This document shows positions 1 to 12,635 of a stretch of DNA of 64,000 nt, piece by piece. The stretch is from Vanilla planifolia. Its lineage: Eukaryota; Streptophyta; Magnoliopsida; Asparagales; Orchidaceae. The translations under genes and the position numbers were made by a program. Position 1 is the first letter of the stretch, and the number at the start of each line of letters is the position of its first letter. Under the pieces are notes generated by a model. The model made no database searches and was not told where the DNA came from. It saw only the letters and a list, made by a program, of their open reading frames with translations. The stretch is from positions 3,409,527 through 3,473,526 of the forward strand of contig CM043870.1 of the NCBI GenBank assembly GCA_023846275.1. The letters run 5' to 3'.

Positions 1-2142
1 TAAAAATATAAGTTATTCTTTTAAATAGTACTAATGTCGTAAAAAAGGATGATATGAATCTTGAGCGATAATAATATAATGGAAATACAAGATGAGTCTT
101 AAATGATGATGATTCTAAGATAAGTTGTATATGATCTAAAATAGTGTTGATGCCATGTGAGATATGATATGCCTGAGTGATACTAGTTTCACGAAATGTG
201 TTATAATATACGACGAAAACTAACGCAAAGAAAAAGTGTATGATGATATTGTTATTAAATACTATAAGAAATATAATGAAACACGACTATTTGTTATTAT
301 TGTTATTAATGAATCTTTTTTTTATATATCATGTATCTTATTTAAATATCATAAGTTATATTATTATTAATGTACTAAGTCTTTTATGCTAAATTAGTAA
401 GTACATCATGACCCACATAAAGAATAATTAAAGAAAGATTATGTTATAAGTAAGCATTTTAGCATTTATATTTATTTTGTTGTGAAAAAATAATATTATA
501 ATAAAATAAAGCAAGATGTATAATAACAATATATGATCTGATAACTTATAACTTTTGCATATTATTATTCTTTTTTTATTTTTAGTTATTTTTTAAAGGA
601 GTAGAATTTTATATTGTTACAGCATTAGAAATATATGAAATTAATTAAAATAACTTTTTGCAAATAAAATATTCATAATATATCCAATTTTTATGCTACT
701 TAACAATGGTCACACTAATGCCCCATTTAGTGTTACTAAATAAGATCCTTCTCTTACATCAAATCAATCCACTTTCCTAAAAAGCATACCTTTTAGTTTT
801 AGGAATGAGATTTTAAAACATTGAACTTACGAGACCTAAAAATACATTTATTGAAACAAAAAGTTCCCATAAATCTAATTATGAAGAATTTTTAATATAA
901 ATAATTTGAGTTATGGCAAAATGACTTTGACAGAATTGAAATTATAAGTACATAAGTTTACTTAGTAAATGATGATGAACTTTTTCATAAAATTTAATTT
1001 ATATTTAGTATTTATAATCTATAACAATAAAATTTACATCAAAATTATTAACAATTTATTATTTATTGCTAAAATCATAAAAAAATTTTAATATTTGTTT
1101 GTGTTATCATTTCATTTTACTAAAATACAACAATCTATATAATTGAACTTCTTTATATAATTTAACAAACCAAGCAAGAATCGACTTTCTCACATATTAA
1201 GAAAATCATCATAATCTTAGAAAGTGCTACGAAAGATAGATATTGAAATATCTATTAAGATATGAGATTAAAATATTTGATCATAATGAAATATTTAGTA
1301 AATTACAATTAAAATGTGTTATTAAAAGTATTTTTATATTTTTTTTATGTTGATATAATTAATATTTATTTATATTTTTCAAATGTCCAAATTATACTTG
1401 TGAGTGTTGCTATAAAAATAGTTAAAGAGTTGAGTATAATCACCATCATCAAACTCTACAAGATGATAGTTTGAAACTCATAGAGAAATGGATCTACAAG
1501 TTGGAGGAGATGATCAACAAACTGAGACAAATGGGGGTATTGCCAAGCTCAAGGAAGGCAATGAATGACAATCAACGAGTTAAATGAGGCCACAATCAAC
1601 GAGGTCAAGAAGGGAATGTTCTATGACATCGAACAACAGACAATTGATGAACTTAAGGAGCATCAACAAAGTGACATTTGAGCTTCTAAGAAAGAAGAAC
1701 AAGTTGACTATGATTTTAGTTGAAAAAAGACGAAACTAATGACAAACAACTAGAATCACAATCAAAACAAAATGAAAAAAATGAACCAAAACATAAGATT
1801 TGTTTGTTTTTGACTTTTGTAGATGTGTCAATCAAACTTTCACCTTTAGGTTATGTGTTGGATTCATCAATGTAGTTGTTCTATTTTTAACCTTAAAAAA
1901 ACGTTTTTTTGTGACTATTTAATATAATTCTTTTTGAAACGATCTATATTCGATTGATCTGATGTATTTGGTTATTCATTCGAACTTGGTTTGAACAGCA
2001 AAAAAAATTCAATTTTTGCTATCCTAACCGCAGTACATTTTTCCTAAAGCTCGTCTCTTTTTTTGTTAGTTGTGGAGAAAAGGTGCAGATTCAACACAAT
2101 TAGATCTCCGCCGAGCAGCATCGACAGCAAAGGAAGGGGAGG
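1..2142. other. AT-rich intergenic DNA, no gene supported
   Basis: Very AT-rich sequence with frequent stops in all frames. Around 1480-1740 there is a less AT-biased stretch with short lysine- and glutamate-rich reading frames that are broken by stops; it may be an old element fragment, but I cannot name it. The part just before 2143 (about 2050-2142) is more GC-rich and would be the promoter and 5' leader of the TRAPPC2L-like gene. Confidence 0.6.
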
Positions 2143-5100
2143 ATGATCCTCTTCGTCGCCATCGTTGGCCACCAGGTCTTCAACCGATGACTAGAATTTC
2201 CTTTGTCTCCCTCTCGCTCTTCTGTTCTCCAGTTTTCCTCCCAACCATTCCAATCTGATTACTTGATTTCTCCGGCGAGCAGAACAATCCGCTATACCTC
2301 CAAAGCTTCACTGATGCCGATGATGCCTTGAAGCTCCACCACATCGTCCACTGCTCCTTGGACGTTATTGAAGAGAGAGGTGGGCTATTTGTATTTCTCC
2401 CTTGTTCTCTTCCCTAGCTTGATATCCCTTATGGTAGCGGAATCTGACTCAAGATTCATGGTGATCTGTATGGCCCTTTTATTGCCTGAAAAATGTTTTG
2501 TTTTGTATGGCTACTCAATTTTTTTTTTAATTGTGGGTTAATTGGATAAAAGTAGGTTTTTGGGAAGCCAACGTCTATTTTAAGCTTGTGTGAAGAAGCT
2601 TAAGTGTTGTGTTCATTGAATGGAAAAAGATGTGAAAAAAACCTAAAGGACTTGTTAACCTGTTTATCACATTTGCGAATTCATTTAGCCAGCCTCATTC
2701 AGTGAGTTAAGGAAATGTATAAAGGGAGAATTAGATTTGGCTCATATTGGAAGTTAGACAGAGTTGGAGCTGTAATGCATGATGAAGATTTTGATTCCAT
2801 AGGATTACAGTTTTTGGTTGATGAGTTTTTTTATCTCAATGTTACATTTAGTTCAACTCTTGCCTTTTATATCATAATCAGATTTGAATGAAATCAAGAA
2901 ATTTATGTAGTTTGTGTCTATGGCTTTTGCTTGTGCCTATCATGGTTCAAATTGTTTGAACTTTGTGTAACTTATGATGTTGACATAACTTCTAGAATGC
3001 ATGACACTTGTGATGATAAAAAGATTTTGTTGAGTTGCTTTAGTTTGCTTCGAGTGAATGACATATCACTCTTGTAGATTGGCCACTATGGTTTGGAAGT
3101 TGTGTTGTTGGAGTGAGCTCATCGGTGCCCTTGATATTTGATATGGATTTATGCCTGAATAGTACGAAGATTTTGGGGTTTTAAGTCATACAATGTGAAT
3201 GATGCTCTTACTTTAGCAAACTCCCTTAAGGTATGGCTTATGATTGTTGTTTTTGTTATGGAGCTGAAAAACATGGATGCAGTAATCAGATTGGTACTGA
3301 AGGGTCCTTTCCTACTTTATCACAACTCAAGATTATTCTGGAATTGCTGCCATTTCTTTACTGCTAATAACACTGTTGATATTAGCAAAGTGCAGGCTTA
3401 GATTTTGACTGGTATGCAGAACTAGAAAAGGACTGAGGAAATTGAACATTTAACTTTATAATAAGAGTGGATGAAAATTGCATACAGAAACCCCTCACTT
3501 TTACTTAACTTATATGTAGTATAGCTATATTGTGATTGTATGGGAAAGAGGATCGCTTTAAACTAGGCATCATGTCCTTAACAAATGCTCTTCACAAAGA
3601 GAACAACCACAAGAACGGCCGACTGCAGAATACTATTACATGCAAAGAATTTCCAGAGTTTTTTTTTCTTTCCCAATGCCATACATGCACAATCTACGAA
3701 TAGGTTATGCTTAATTTGTCTAGCTCTGACATATTTTCTATGCTTAATTTGTCTAGCTCTGGCATATTTTCTCTATAATCAATACCGAATGGAGCATAAC
3801 TGCATAATGGCACGTACAAGTGTAGTTAGAACAAGATGAAATTAAAGCGTGCCTCAATGACCCTAGAAGTTCTTTGGAGTCTCTATCTAAGCTTCCAATT
3901 GACATCAGGATGAAAAACTATTATGGTGAATGCTGAGAACTAATTTTCCCAGTGCATGCAGATGGGATTGGCATGACAGTCCATGGAAAGGAAATTTCCA
4001 ATTAGGCAGATCAAATATTTTTTCTCCATTTGAAATATTGCCAAAAAATTAGAAAAATAGAATTTCAAATGATTCACATAAGAGGTTCTTGTCTATTCAT
4101 ATAAATGATTTTTTGATGAATAACATTTTAAAAGCTCATTTTTCAATCACAAAAACTCTGCCAAATTAACACAGTTTTGTAACTACTATTTGATACCTTC
4201 ATGAATTTTGTCCTTTTTGCTTGTTTTAAACCCTTAAATGTATGATACCTTTGTGAATTGAACGGATAGCATTATTAAAAAGGCATGGTCATTTAGAAGA
4301 TTAGAATAATATTTAACTTTAACAGTTCAGTTATTGTTTTGCATTGACTATAGAAACTGGTACTGACACCCACTCCTGTTGAATTAAGTCTTATTCACGC
4401 TAGTAACTCATTTCTGTTGTTAACAGGTCCTTAGAATTAGGTTGCTTCCATTAGGCAATGCCCTTGTCAATGTCAAATCACTAGTAATACTGTTCATAGC
4501 ACTTTGTTGATCTTCTAATCAAGCATGACATTTTGTGGGTTAGTTTTTTCCCATTTCCTTTGAACTTATAGCTGTTCAGTCAGCTTTTTGATTAGTGAAA
4601 GATACATACTAGATTGTTAGTTGATCAGTTTACCTTCCAAGGAAAAAGCATTGAGGTGTAGCACTTATATTAGCTAGATAAAAGACCGCTTATAGCTGTA
4701 CATCCATTTTGGTGTGATAAATTTGCATTCAATCAGTGTTGTTTAACATCAGATACTTAAGCTTTCATGGCACTCATATGAAATTTACACATCGATAATC
4801 CATTCTAATGGCTGGTATACGTGTAGACCCATGACTAAGAATTGTGACAGAATATTGCATGACTAAGGTATATGATTGAATTGAATGCCTAGACATTTGA
4901 AGTGTGAACAAGTTTCTTAGAATTTTGTTGCAATATATTGTGTTTCTTTTGATTTCTATTTGTGAGAAGCATTTCCTAGGCAAATAGTTAATGCCTTTTG
5001 ATTATTTGTAAGATTAGATTCAATTTTTATGTTTTGTTAATGATTAATTTTAAATCCTTGCACTGTAGTTGTGAATTTTTATCTTTTTCCTTTTTCCAAT

Positions 5101-8091
5101 CATCCTTTGTAATTTTCTAGTTTTCAACATAATTAAGTTTGCCAATTTTATTTTTTAAATTTAAAGTTATGATAATTTTAAATCTATGTTGTATCTTATA
5201 AAATGATATAATAATAGGTCATATAATTTAATGTGATATAATTATGATGTTCAAATATACTTTGTTAGCTATAGTTTATATACTCACATGATAAAAGTTA
5301 CCATATTTTATTATAACAATTTTACTTGTTAACTTTGTTAAACTTTAGAGGATATACCCATCTAACATACTTTATATGAAGCATGCTTGCATAGCATAGC
5401 TGTATTGATGTAGCACAATTGGTTAGCTTTTAATTTAAAATATTCTTATTTTGTTGTGGACTTGTGTAATATAATTCCATATGTTTGAAATAAATGTTAG
5501 TGAGATATAATTGTTTTGAACTATTGCACATATGCATGTTGATATGTTTAATATCACCTGGTGTACCATATTGCACCTAAGATTTATTTTACAATGCTCA
5601 AGCTATGCATGTTGAGTGGATAAAATATTTGTTTTTGGTTTGATAAAATTTAGGTTGGCATTAACATTCATCACTTAATTCATAATATAGTTATCAACAA
5701 ACAATGTGGAAAAAAAAAACTCAAGAAAAGCAATACTCGATTTGTTTTTGTAATAAACGAGATTGTTTTAAGCTTTAAAATTGAATGTATGCATACTTGT
5801 TTCATGAGCTATTTGTTCCCTATTCTGAACTCAAAATCATTGAATGAATATTTCATGTTGTCATAGCTCTTGGAGCATGCGAAATCAAGTAATAATATGA
5901 TTATAGCTATGAATTTGAATGTACTATCAAATATATAAAATTTTTAAAATTACTAAGTAGCACGAAGCTTTGGATCTCAATTATCCATGTTAAAATTTAT
6001 CTTTGTTTCTTTTGTATGCGACTAAAATAAAGTTGATCTACATGTACTTTTTATCTCTTAGGTTCTTTTTTCTTGATTTGGTCATTCATTGAATTGTGGT
6101 TTATACATATTTGTCCCTTTGGCAAATATAAATTACCTACTTGTAATGTTGTTTATATAATATCAATATACTTAATGATGTTTATGCATAGTGAAACCAA
6201 TATTGCAGTCATAGTCTGAATAACTAGTGTACATCTCCTCTTCATTCATATTATTTGTTCTATTAAACTAAATTGCAAATATTATAAATGGATATCCAAT
6301 CTCTTGTAAATGCATATCTGGACTTAGCTGATGAACTAACAATAATTAACATCACATGTATCAAAATTATGGTTCATGTGTATTTGAGTATCATTTAGCT
6401 ATCTTTTAAGTGTATTGCATATCAATTCAACTTTTTTTTAGTGTACCATTACTCTGTACAAAACCATACTGTATATATGAGGTTTTACATTTACTTTTGA
6501 CCAGACAAATCTCTATTTAGCTTTGAAATTAAGATAGAAGTTGAATTCCAAGTATGTAAAAAAATAAAAATCAAGCACTACTTTTCCTACTTATTTCACA
6601 AATATGCTTCAACTACACATAATTTTAAGTGACTTGCATTTCATAAATTGTTTCATTGAGTCATTTGATGGTTTTTTACAATTCTGAGGTATATAAAAGT
6701 ATAAAACTACTGTATCTCTAACTGACAAAAAGAACACAAATAATAGTTATTTATTTCAGAGCATTGATCAGCCATCAACAATTCCTTTCAGGCAAACCTT
6801 TGAGCTGACTACAATTAAGAACTGAGGAAGCTAGTTAACCAATCATGGAAGCAAGAATGAAAAAAGAATAAGTTGCTAAGACAAGCAGTGGATTAGGTTG
6901 TATAAACTTGCACAAGCAAAGTTGGTCTTCTTGCATATTAATGCATAGTAGATTAGATAAACATAAGGTAGCCCATAAGCAATGAGTAATGTGGTTTGCT
7001 TGCCTAGGCAAAGCCTTCAAAGGTTTAATGCATGTTGTACTACAAGAACTGAACTTAGATGCGTTGCTCACTACTACAGTTAATTTACATAGGTTATTTC
7101 TATTGTTTAGCTAGTTAGAAACATAAATAATCATACTTAAGCAATATATTTCAACTGTTTTTGTTTGATATCTTGTGTTGTTATTATGGTTTTTTCATCT
7201 ATATGGATACTTCTCCATACTAATAAATTCATTTCTTGAATGGTTATCTTCTGCACAAATGCATTCAACATATGTATGGGGTTCTTCCTTCAATTTTCTT
7301 TTGCTATTCTAAAGATTTGCAAATTGTTTATTGACAGTAAACAATCCTAAGAAGAGTGGGCCTACTTTGAATGAGACATACCTTGGTCTTCTATACCCGA
7401 CAGAGAACTATAAAGTGTAAGCAGACCAAGGAAACAACTTTGAACAAATATGGTGGTAAAACATAAATTTTTCTTTATCAAAATAGTCTTTTGTGTTGTC
7501 CATAACAATCGATGATCGCTTTGTTTCAGTTATGGATATTTGACCAGCACAAAGATAAAATTCATCTTGGTGACAACTGATTTGGATGTCAAAGATGTCG
7601 ATGTTAGAAGTGTAAGTTTACAGCAAACTCAAATGTAAGCTTTGGGTGAGCTTAGTATTGTTTTTTGCTGTAGCAATCCAACAAGATTGAGCTGATTACA
7701 TGTATAAGATAGATGTTATATTGTTATTTTAGAAAAACAAAATTGTCTTGAGCTCTTCCCAGATCCTTCCTTTTCTTTCTGCAACCAATGTTTACTCTAT
7801 TTAATAGACTTTCATGTGTTTTACCTGATGCAAAAGTGTTTGTTCTCCTTCAGCTGTTTTAACAGGTCTCAGGTAAGCACAGGTACAGTTAAAATTGATC
7901 AACTGCTATCTGTTTTTGTGCTGAAACTTGATTCCTTTGCCATGTTTCAGTTCTTCAGGAGATTCCATGCTGCATTTGTGGATGCAGTCTCCAACCCCTT
8001 CCATGTGCCGGGGAAGAAGATAACTTCGAAAGCTTTTGCCTCGAGAGTAGGTGGCATTGTCAAGTTGTTCGGGTCAGGTGCACCTCTTTGA
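2143..8091 (+). CDS. TRAPPC2L: Trafficking protein particle complex subunit 2-like protein (TRAPPC2L), five exons
   Basis: Sedlin-family subunit of the TRAPP tethering complex, which acts in ER-Golgi and Golgi vesicle traffic. Joined exons: 2143-2175, 2283-2379, 7338-7416, 7530-7611, 7951-8091, giving 143 residues, the usual size. All four introns are GT-AG and the phases agree (0, 1, 2, 0). The protein starts MILFVAIVGHQNNPLYLQSF, keeps the block DALKLHHIVHCSLDVIEERV and TENYKVYGYLTSTKIKFILV, and ends in the family block FHVPGKKITSKAF. The ATG at 2143 is chosen because it directly begins the conserved N-terminal strand. Intron 2 is about 5 kb, by far the longest. Residue S in DVRSFFRRF replaces the N I recall in dicot proteins; this depends on the exon 4 donor after base 7611. 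Identification is from recognised family sequence, not a search. Confidence 0.93.
2380..7337 (+). other. Intron 2 of the TRAPPC2L-like gene, about 5 kb
   Basis: AT-rich intron with GT at 2380 and AG at 7336-7337. No complete nested gene or element is recognisable; short open frames inside it lack family features. It contains a perfect-length 33-bp tandem duplication at 3707-3772, listed separately. Confidence 0.7.
3707..3772. repeat. 33-bp direct tandem duplication
   Basis: Two adjacent 33-base units (3707-3739 and 3740-3772) differ at one base (CTGACATA against CTGGCATA). It lies in intron 2 of the TRAPPC2L-like gene. The near identity suggests a recent slippage-type event. Confidence 0.85.
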
Positions 8092-10571
8092 TTGCTGCGG
8101 GTTGTTGCGTGTGCTATCAGGTTCATGTTTTACCTGTTAAGCATTGTCAATTGAAGTTGTTGATTTCCACTTTTTATAACACAAATGTTCTTGTAGCAGA
8201 TTTTGGCTATTCTTTGAGATGTTTTCATGTTAATTAGAAGTAAATTAGAAGGTGATTAGGTTGTTTTTGGTATAGTTGTTATAGGATATTAAATTGATTA
8301 ATAAAAAATATATTTTAAATATTATTTTTAATATTATTAAAAATGTTTTGTAATTTTTAAAAATAATTGGTATCATAAAATAAGAAAATTAATCATCTTT
8401 ATTTTGGTAAAAGAATAAAGTAATTTTCAATGTCATTTATAATTGATAATATTATATTTTAGATTAAAAAAATGAATTATAAAACATGAGTAGATTATCT
8501 AATTATGAGATTCTAAATCTCTAGTTATGTTTGTAAGAGTTTATTTGAATGAAAAATAAGTTTAAAATAATATAATAAAAAAATTTGTATTTGATTATTT
8601 ATTAATAAAAAGGTTTTTATTAGATTAATTTATTATGTGGTCAAAAAATGCAAAATTATATATCATTAGGGTAATCTACATTATAAGTATAATGCAATTT
8701 TGAAAATTGCATTTTCAATTTTTTAAATACTTAAAATTATATAAAATATTTTTGCAGAAAATGCTTTCTGTTTTTTTATTTAAGATAATTGCCCAAATGA
8801 CACGAAAGCGTCAACGGTACGGTGTCCCATTGTTACAGTTTGTTACAAACCGGTTCCCATGGCATGTGGCCATCACAGTGGCGTTGCTGAATTCTGGTCC
8901 TCGCTGCTACTCATCTGATGGTTGACTAATTGTCGCTGCTATCATTGACCAATTTGCGTTCAAACATTAAATTACGGTTGGTTGAAAAAATAATTAAAAA
9001 ATTATAAAATAAAATATAAGTATTTTTAATTTGTTTATTTAAATTTAGTATGAACCTTGTGCACGTAAAAGTGAACTAATTTAGTATGAATTTTTTTCTA
9101 ATATTTATTGCCTTTTGTATGATCATGTTATCGAATAATAAGATCATTATCTTGAAAAAAAATTATTTTTTTTACTTGCTAGAGATTTGTATCAATTTTT
9201 TCTTCAACTTGTTAGAAATCCTAGATTTTTTTACTTATAAGATTAATTATAGGAGAAAGAAAATTTGAGAACATTGGTGATGTTTAACACTCATGCATTG
9301 CAAAGCTAAATAAATCATTTTTTTAGCTAATTTCAAAAATATACATTTATAATTAAAAATATTCTTAAATATTTTAGATAAACTCTAATAACATGATATT
9401 ATTCTAAAAATATTAATTAATTCTAAATCAATATTTCTAAAAATAATATATATATATTAATTACATATTCTTTTTTTATGACTTTATTTTTTAACTTTGA
9501 TAATTAAGATTAAAAAAAGTACTATTTGAAATCAAATGTGTTTTAATAGTGGTTGCCATCATAGTTTCATCTTAGAGCTAGATATGTCTGATCATATCTA
9601 CAAATATACTTGAGAACCATGAATCATTGTCTTCTAGTTCGATGAGCACAAAATGTCAAGAGCTCAATTTTGCGAAGCATTTGAAATCCTAAATATCGTT
9701 GTGCATTTGTAAACAATAGGTCGAAGTCCATCTTCTCATCCTACTCACAAGTATTACAAGCAAACATGTCTATGAATGCATTGCCAATCAATTCTTTATT
9801 CGCACTAGAAATTACCACGATGACATCGATCACCTCTCTCCAATGCAACAAAGCATGTTCTTCGATCTTATATCATAAAAACAAATCGTGTTAAGGTTCA
9901 TGCAACATTTGTAGACTCGAACATGGTTTTTAAACTTATGTTAAACTCAAAGTTTCATTCGCTATCTTAGAATAGTCCAAACATTGTCACCATAGTGACA
10001 AACAATAATAGTCTAAACATATTTCCTTAATTAAACAAGTTATTAAATTATACATTTAACTCATTTAATTTTATATTACCATTTTTTTAATTTCCACCTC
10101 CTTTTTTGTAAGACTAACCACCAAGGTACTAAGGTACTTCCCCAAGCATCTCACTTGATTCGATTTCCAGTCTCCTTCCCAATATTTAACAGAACTTTCT
10201 CACATCCGCATCTCTTGAGATAGAGAGAGAGAGAGATAGAGATAGAAAGAGACAGAATTTCACACTTATAGTGCAGTGCACCTACTAACCATCGCCCATT
10301 GTTCCATCTTCTCCCTTTCTCACTAACCTTCTCTCTCTTCAAAAGCCAAGGTGGCCCTCTGCACTTAGTACGTCCTCCCCAAGGATGCTGCAGTTATCTA
10401 TAGCTATCATCTGATCCCCTTTCTCTCTCTATCTTTCTTCTCTCTCTCTCTCTCTCTCTCTATCTGCATTGCAGTCTAACAGAGAGAGACCCTTCAACCT
10501 TTTGTTATTTATTGCTGCCTCATGCCCCCCATTGAACTCCTGCTCACCGATTTCTCTATAAATCCAAAGAG
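8092..10571. other. Intergenic region with 3' flank of TRAPPC2L and promoter side of the bHLH gene
   Basis: Mostly AT-rich. A short island of mixed composition at about 8796-8965 has no recognisable product. At about 9727-9886 a plus-strand frame without stops looks protein-like but is isolated (see findings). From 10200 onward the sequence becomes pyrimidine- and purine-tract rich, typical of a plant promoter or leader before the gene starting at 10572. Confidence 0.55.
10219..10462 (+). repeat. GA tract and (TC)n tract upstream of the bHLH gene
   Basis: A GA-rich tract at about 10219-10256 and an almost pure TC dinucleotide tract at about 10437-10462 lie 100-350 bases before the start codon at 10572. 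Such CT/GA microsatellites are common in plant core promoters and 5' leaders and could bind GAGA-type (BBR/BPC) factors. No function can be read directly from the sequence. Confidence 0.6.
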
Positions 10572-12635
10572 ATGAAGCTCATGATAGAAGGCCTGAGGCC
10601 TCTTGTGGGCGCCATTAATGCCTGGGATTACTGCATTCTCTGGAAGCTCTCTCACGACAACAGGTATAAATGCATCGATGCATTGCTCCTCTTCGTCTCC
10701 GGCTGATGCCCAATCTCTCTCTTCAGGGCCCTGGAGTGGACGGATTGTTGCTGCGGTGGAAGAAACAGGGGAGGCACCCACAGGTACGCACCAAACTCCG
10801 ACGAGCCATGCAGGGACGCCTCCTTCCGTCACCCGAAGACGATGACCTGCGACGAGCTCACGGGATTCCCCACCTCCATTCCCTTGGAGTACCCCTCCAT
10901 GGCTCACTTCCCGTTCTCCACCAGGTTTCAATCAATCCACACCCTCCTCCCTCTCTGTAAAAGAAGCTTCTTTGACTGAGTTTAATTGGAGATTCTGGAG
11001 CAGGTACAGAACACAGGCATTGATATCGAACCAACCGCTGTGGCTTACCGATCATCAGCTACAAGACTCCCATGGCTCGCCGGTCAGCTAACCCTGCTCG
11101 CCTCAAGAGATGAAGCTTTTGTACTTTTGAGAGTGTTAAAGGTGAGTCCTTTGTTGCTCTGTTTTGCAGGAGAAGGATGATGAAGCCAAGACGAGGGTTT
11201 TGATTCCCATCCATGGTGGAATGGTTGAGCTGTTTTCATGGAAGCATGTAAGCCTTGACGAAGAAGCTCCATGCTTTTTCTGTGACAAACAAGAGCATAA
11301 TCTTGGCGTGTCGTTTTCTTTTAAGCTGCGTATTATAGAGTTATATGAGCTTGTAAGAGGTGATGAGATGGAGATCTGAATTGATGAGCAGATGGAAGAA
11401 GAGCAGCAGAGCATAGAGTTCGTGATGGCCCAATGCAATCCCTGCCCCTTCGAGCCCATGCTGCCTCTCGCCGGAGACGCCGGCTACAGCGAACTCCCAG
11501 CCTGCGACTACCTGCCGGCGGAGCAACAGATAAGCCTCCAGTGGCCCCTTTCCGGCGACAGCCATATGCGCCTCTACGGCTCTCCGCTCGACCTCATCTC
11601 GGGCAAGCCGTTGGGGATGGACCGTATGGTAGACGACCTCGCGGCGTTCCAGCCCGCAGCCATCGAGTCGTCGGTGACCACCAGGGAGGCGGAGAAGGAA
11701 CCCGCCAAGCCGGAGGGAATAACTGACTCGGGCATGGAAGGCAGCGACCAGGGCGAGGACGACGACGACCCGAGGCCGACCGGCCGCGGCGGGAAGCCGC
11801 ACCATTCGAAGAACCTCGTCGCCGAGAGGAAGAGGAGGAAGAAGCTCAATGAACGACTCTATGCTCTCCGATCCATGGTTCCCAACATCACCAAGGTGAA
11901 TCCTTAAAAAATGCTTTTTTGAAAACGTTCTCGTCGAAAAGACCCTTTTTCCATGACCAGATGGATCGAGCTTCCATCCTCGGCGACGCGATCGAGTACG
12001 TGATCGAGCTGCAGAAGCAGATCAAAGAGTTGCAGGACGAGCTCGAGGAGGGCGGCACCGATGAATCGGCGAAGCAGATGGGGAACAACGACGGCAGCGG
12101 AAACAACAACCTGGACGCGGAGAACGAAGACAGAGGGCCACAGATGGAGGTGAGAATCGAATTCAGCTATTCCATGTTTCACGACAAAGAAGAATCTCAC
12201 GGTGGCATTCCATAAATTAGCCGCACGTCGAGGTCCGGCAAGTCGAGGGCGGCGAGTTCTTCGTGAAGGTGCTGTGCGAGCAAAGAGCCGGCGGGTTCGC
12301 GAAGCTGTTGGAAGCCATGGGAGCCCTCGGTTTGGAGGTCACCAACGCCAACGTCACCACCTTCAAGACGCTCGTTCTTCATGCCTTCAGGCTGGAGATA
12401 AACACGGTTGGGGTCACGTTTGGCAACTGCGTTTGAAACGGCTTATCACATATTTCTTTCCATTCATATAATTTGGTTTGTGTGACTGCAGAAGAGAGAC
12501 ACTGAAGTGGTGCAGGCGGAGCAGGTGAGGAATTCCTTGCTGGAGGTGACCAGAGACGCTGGCGGAGAGTGGTCGGAGATGGTCGCCGGAGACTACCACC
12601 ACCGCCACCATCTTCACTATCTCTGCACTAATTAG
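10572..12635 (+). CDS. AMS: bHLH transcription factor of the ABORTED MICROSPORES (AMS) / TDR type, eight exons
   Basis: Nuclear bHLH factor; AMS in Arabidopsis and TDR in rice control tapetum degeneration and pollen-wall genes. Exons: 10572-10663, 10727-10924, 11004-11082, 11170-11247, 11392-11895, 11961-12149, 12221-12406, 12492-12635, about 489 residues. The N-terminus has LRPLVG and [10 protein letters not shown] followed by EWTDCCCGG, the bHLH-MYC_N type start; exon 3 gives ALISNQPLW. The basic region near residues 287-305 ([17 protein letters not shown]) keeps Glu294 and the following Arg used for E-box contact; helix 2 is [18 protein letters not shown]. The C-terminal ACT-like region holds [17 protein letters not shown] and ends soon after [11 protein letters not shown]. 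The 11082 and 12406 donors are weak (GTCAGC, GTTGGG); a donor after 12430 would add eight residues. The AMS-versus-related-bHLH call rests on remembered family similarity. An AATAAA lies at 12654. Confidence 0.88.

Noticed and set aside
10556..10563. CTATAAAT, TATA-like, just upstream of the AMS-type start
   Set aside because: It lies nine bases before the ATG at 10572, too close for the mRNA to contain that start codon; the conserved LRPLVG block follows immediately, so the ATG is kept and the TATA match is treated as chance.
11341..11849. Minus-strand open frames across the bHLH exon 5
   Set aside because: They are GC-driven antisense shadows of the bHLH coding exon; the plus-strand frame carries the conserved basic region.
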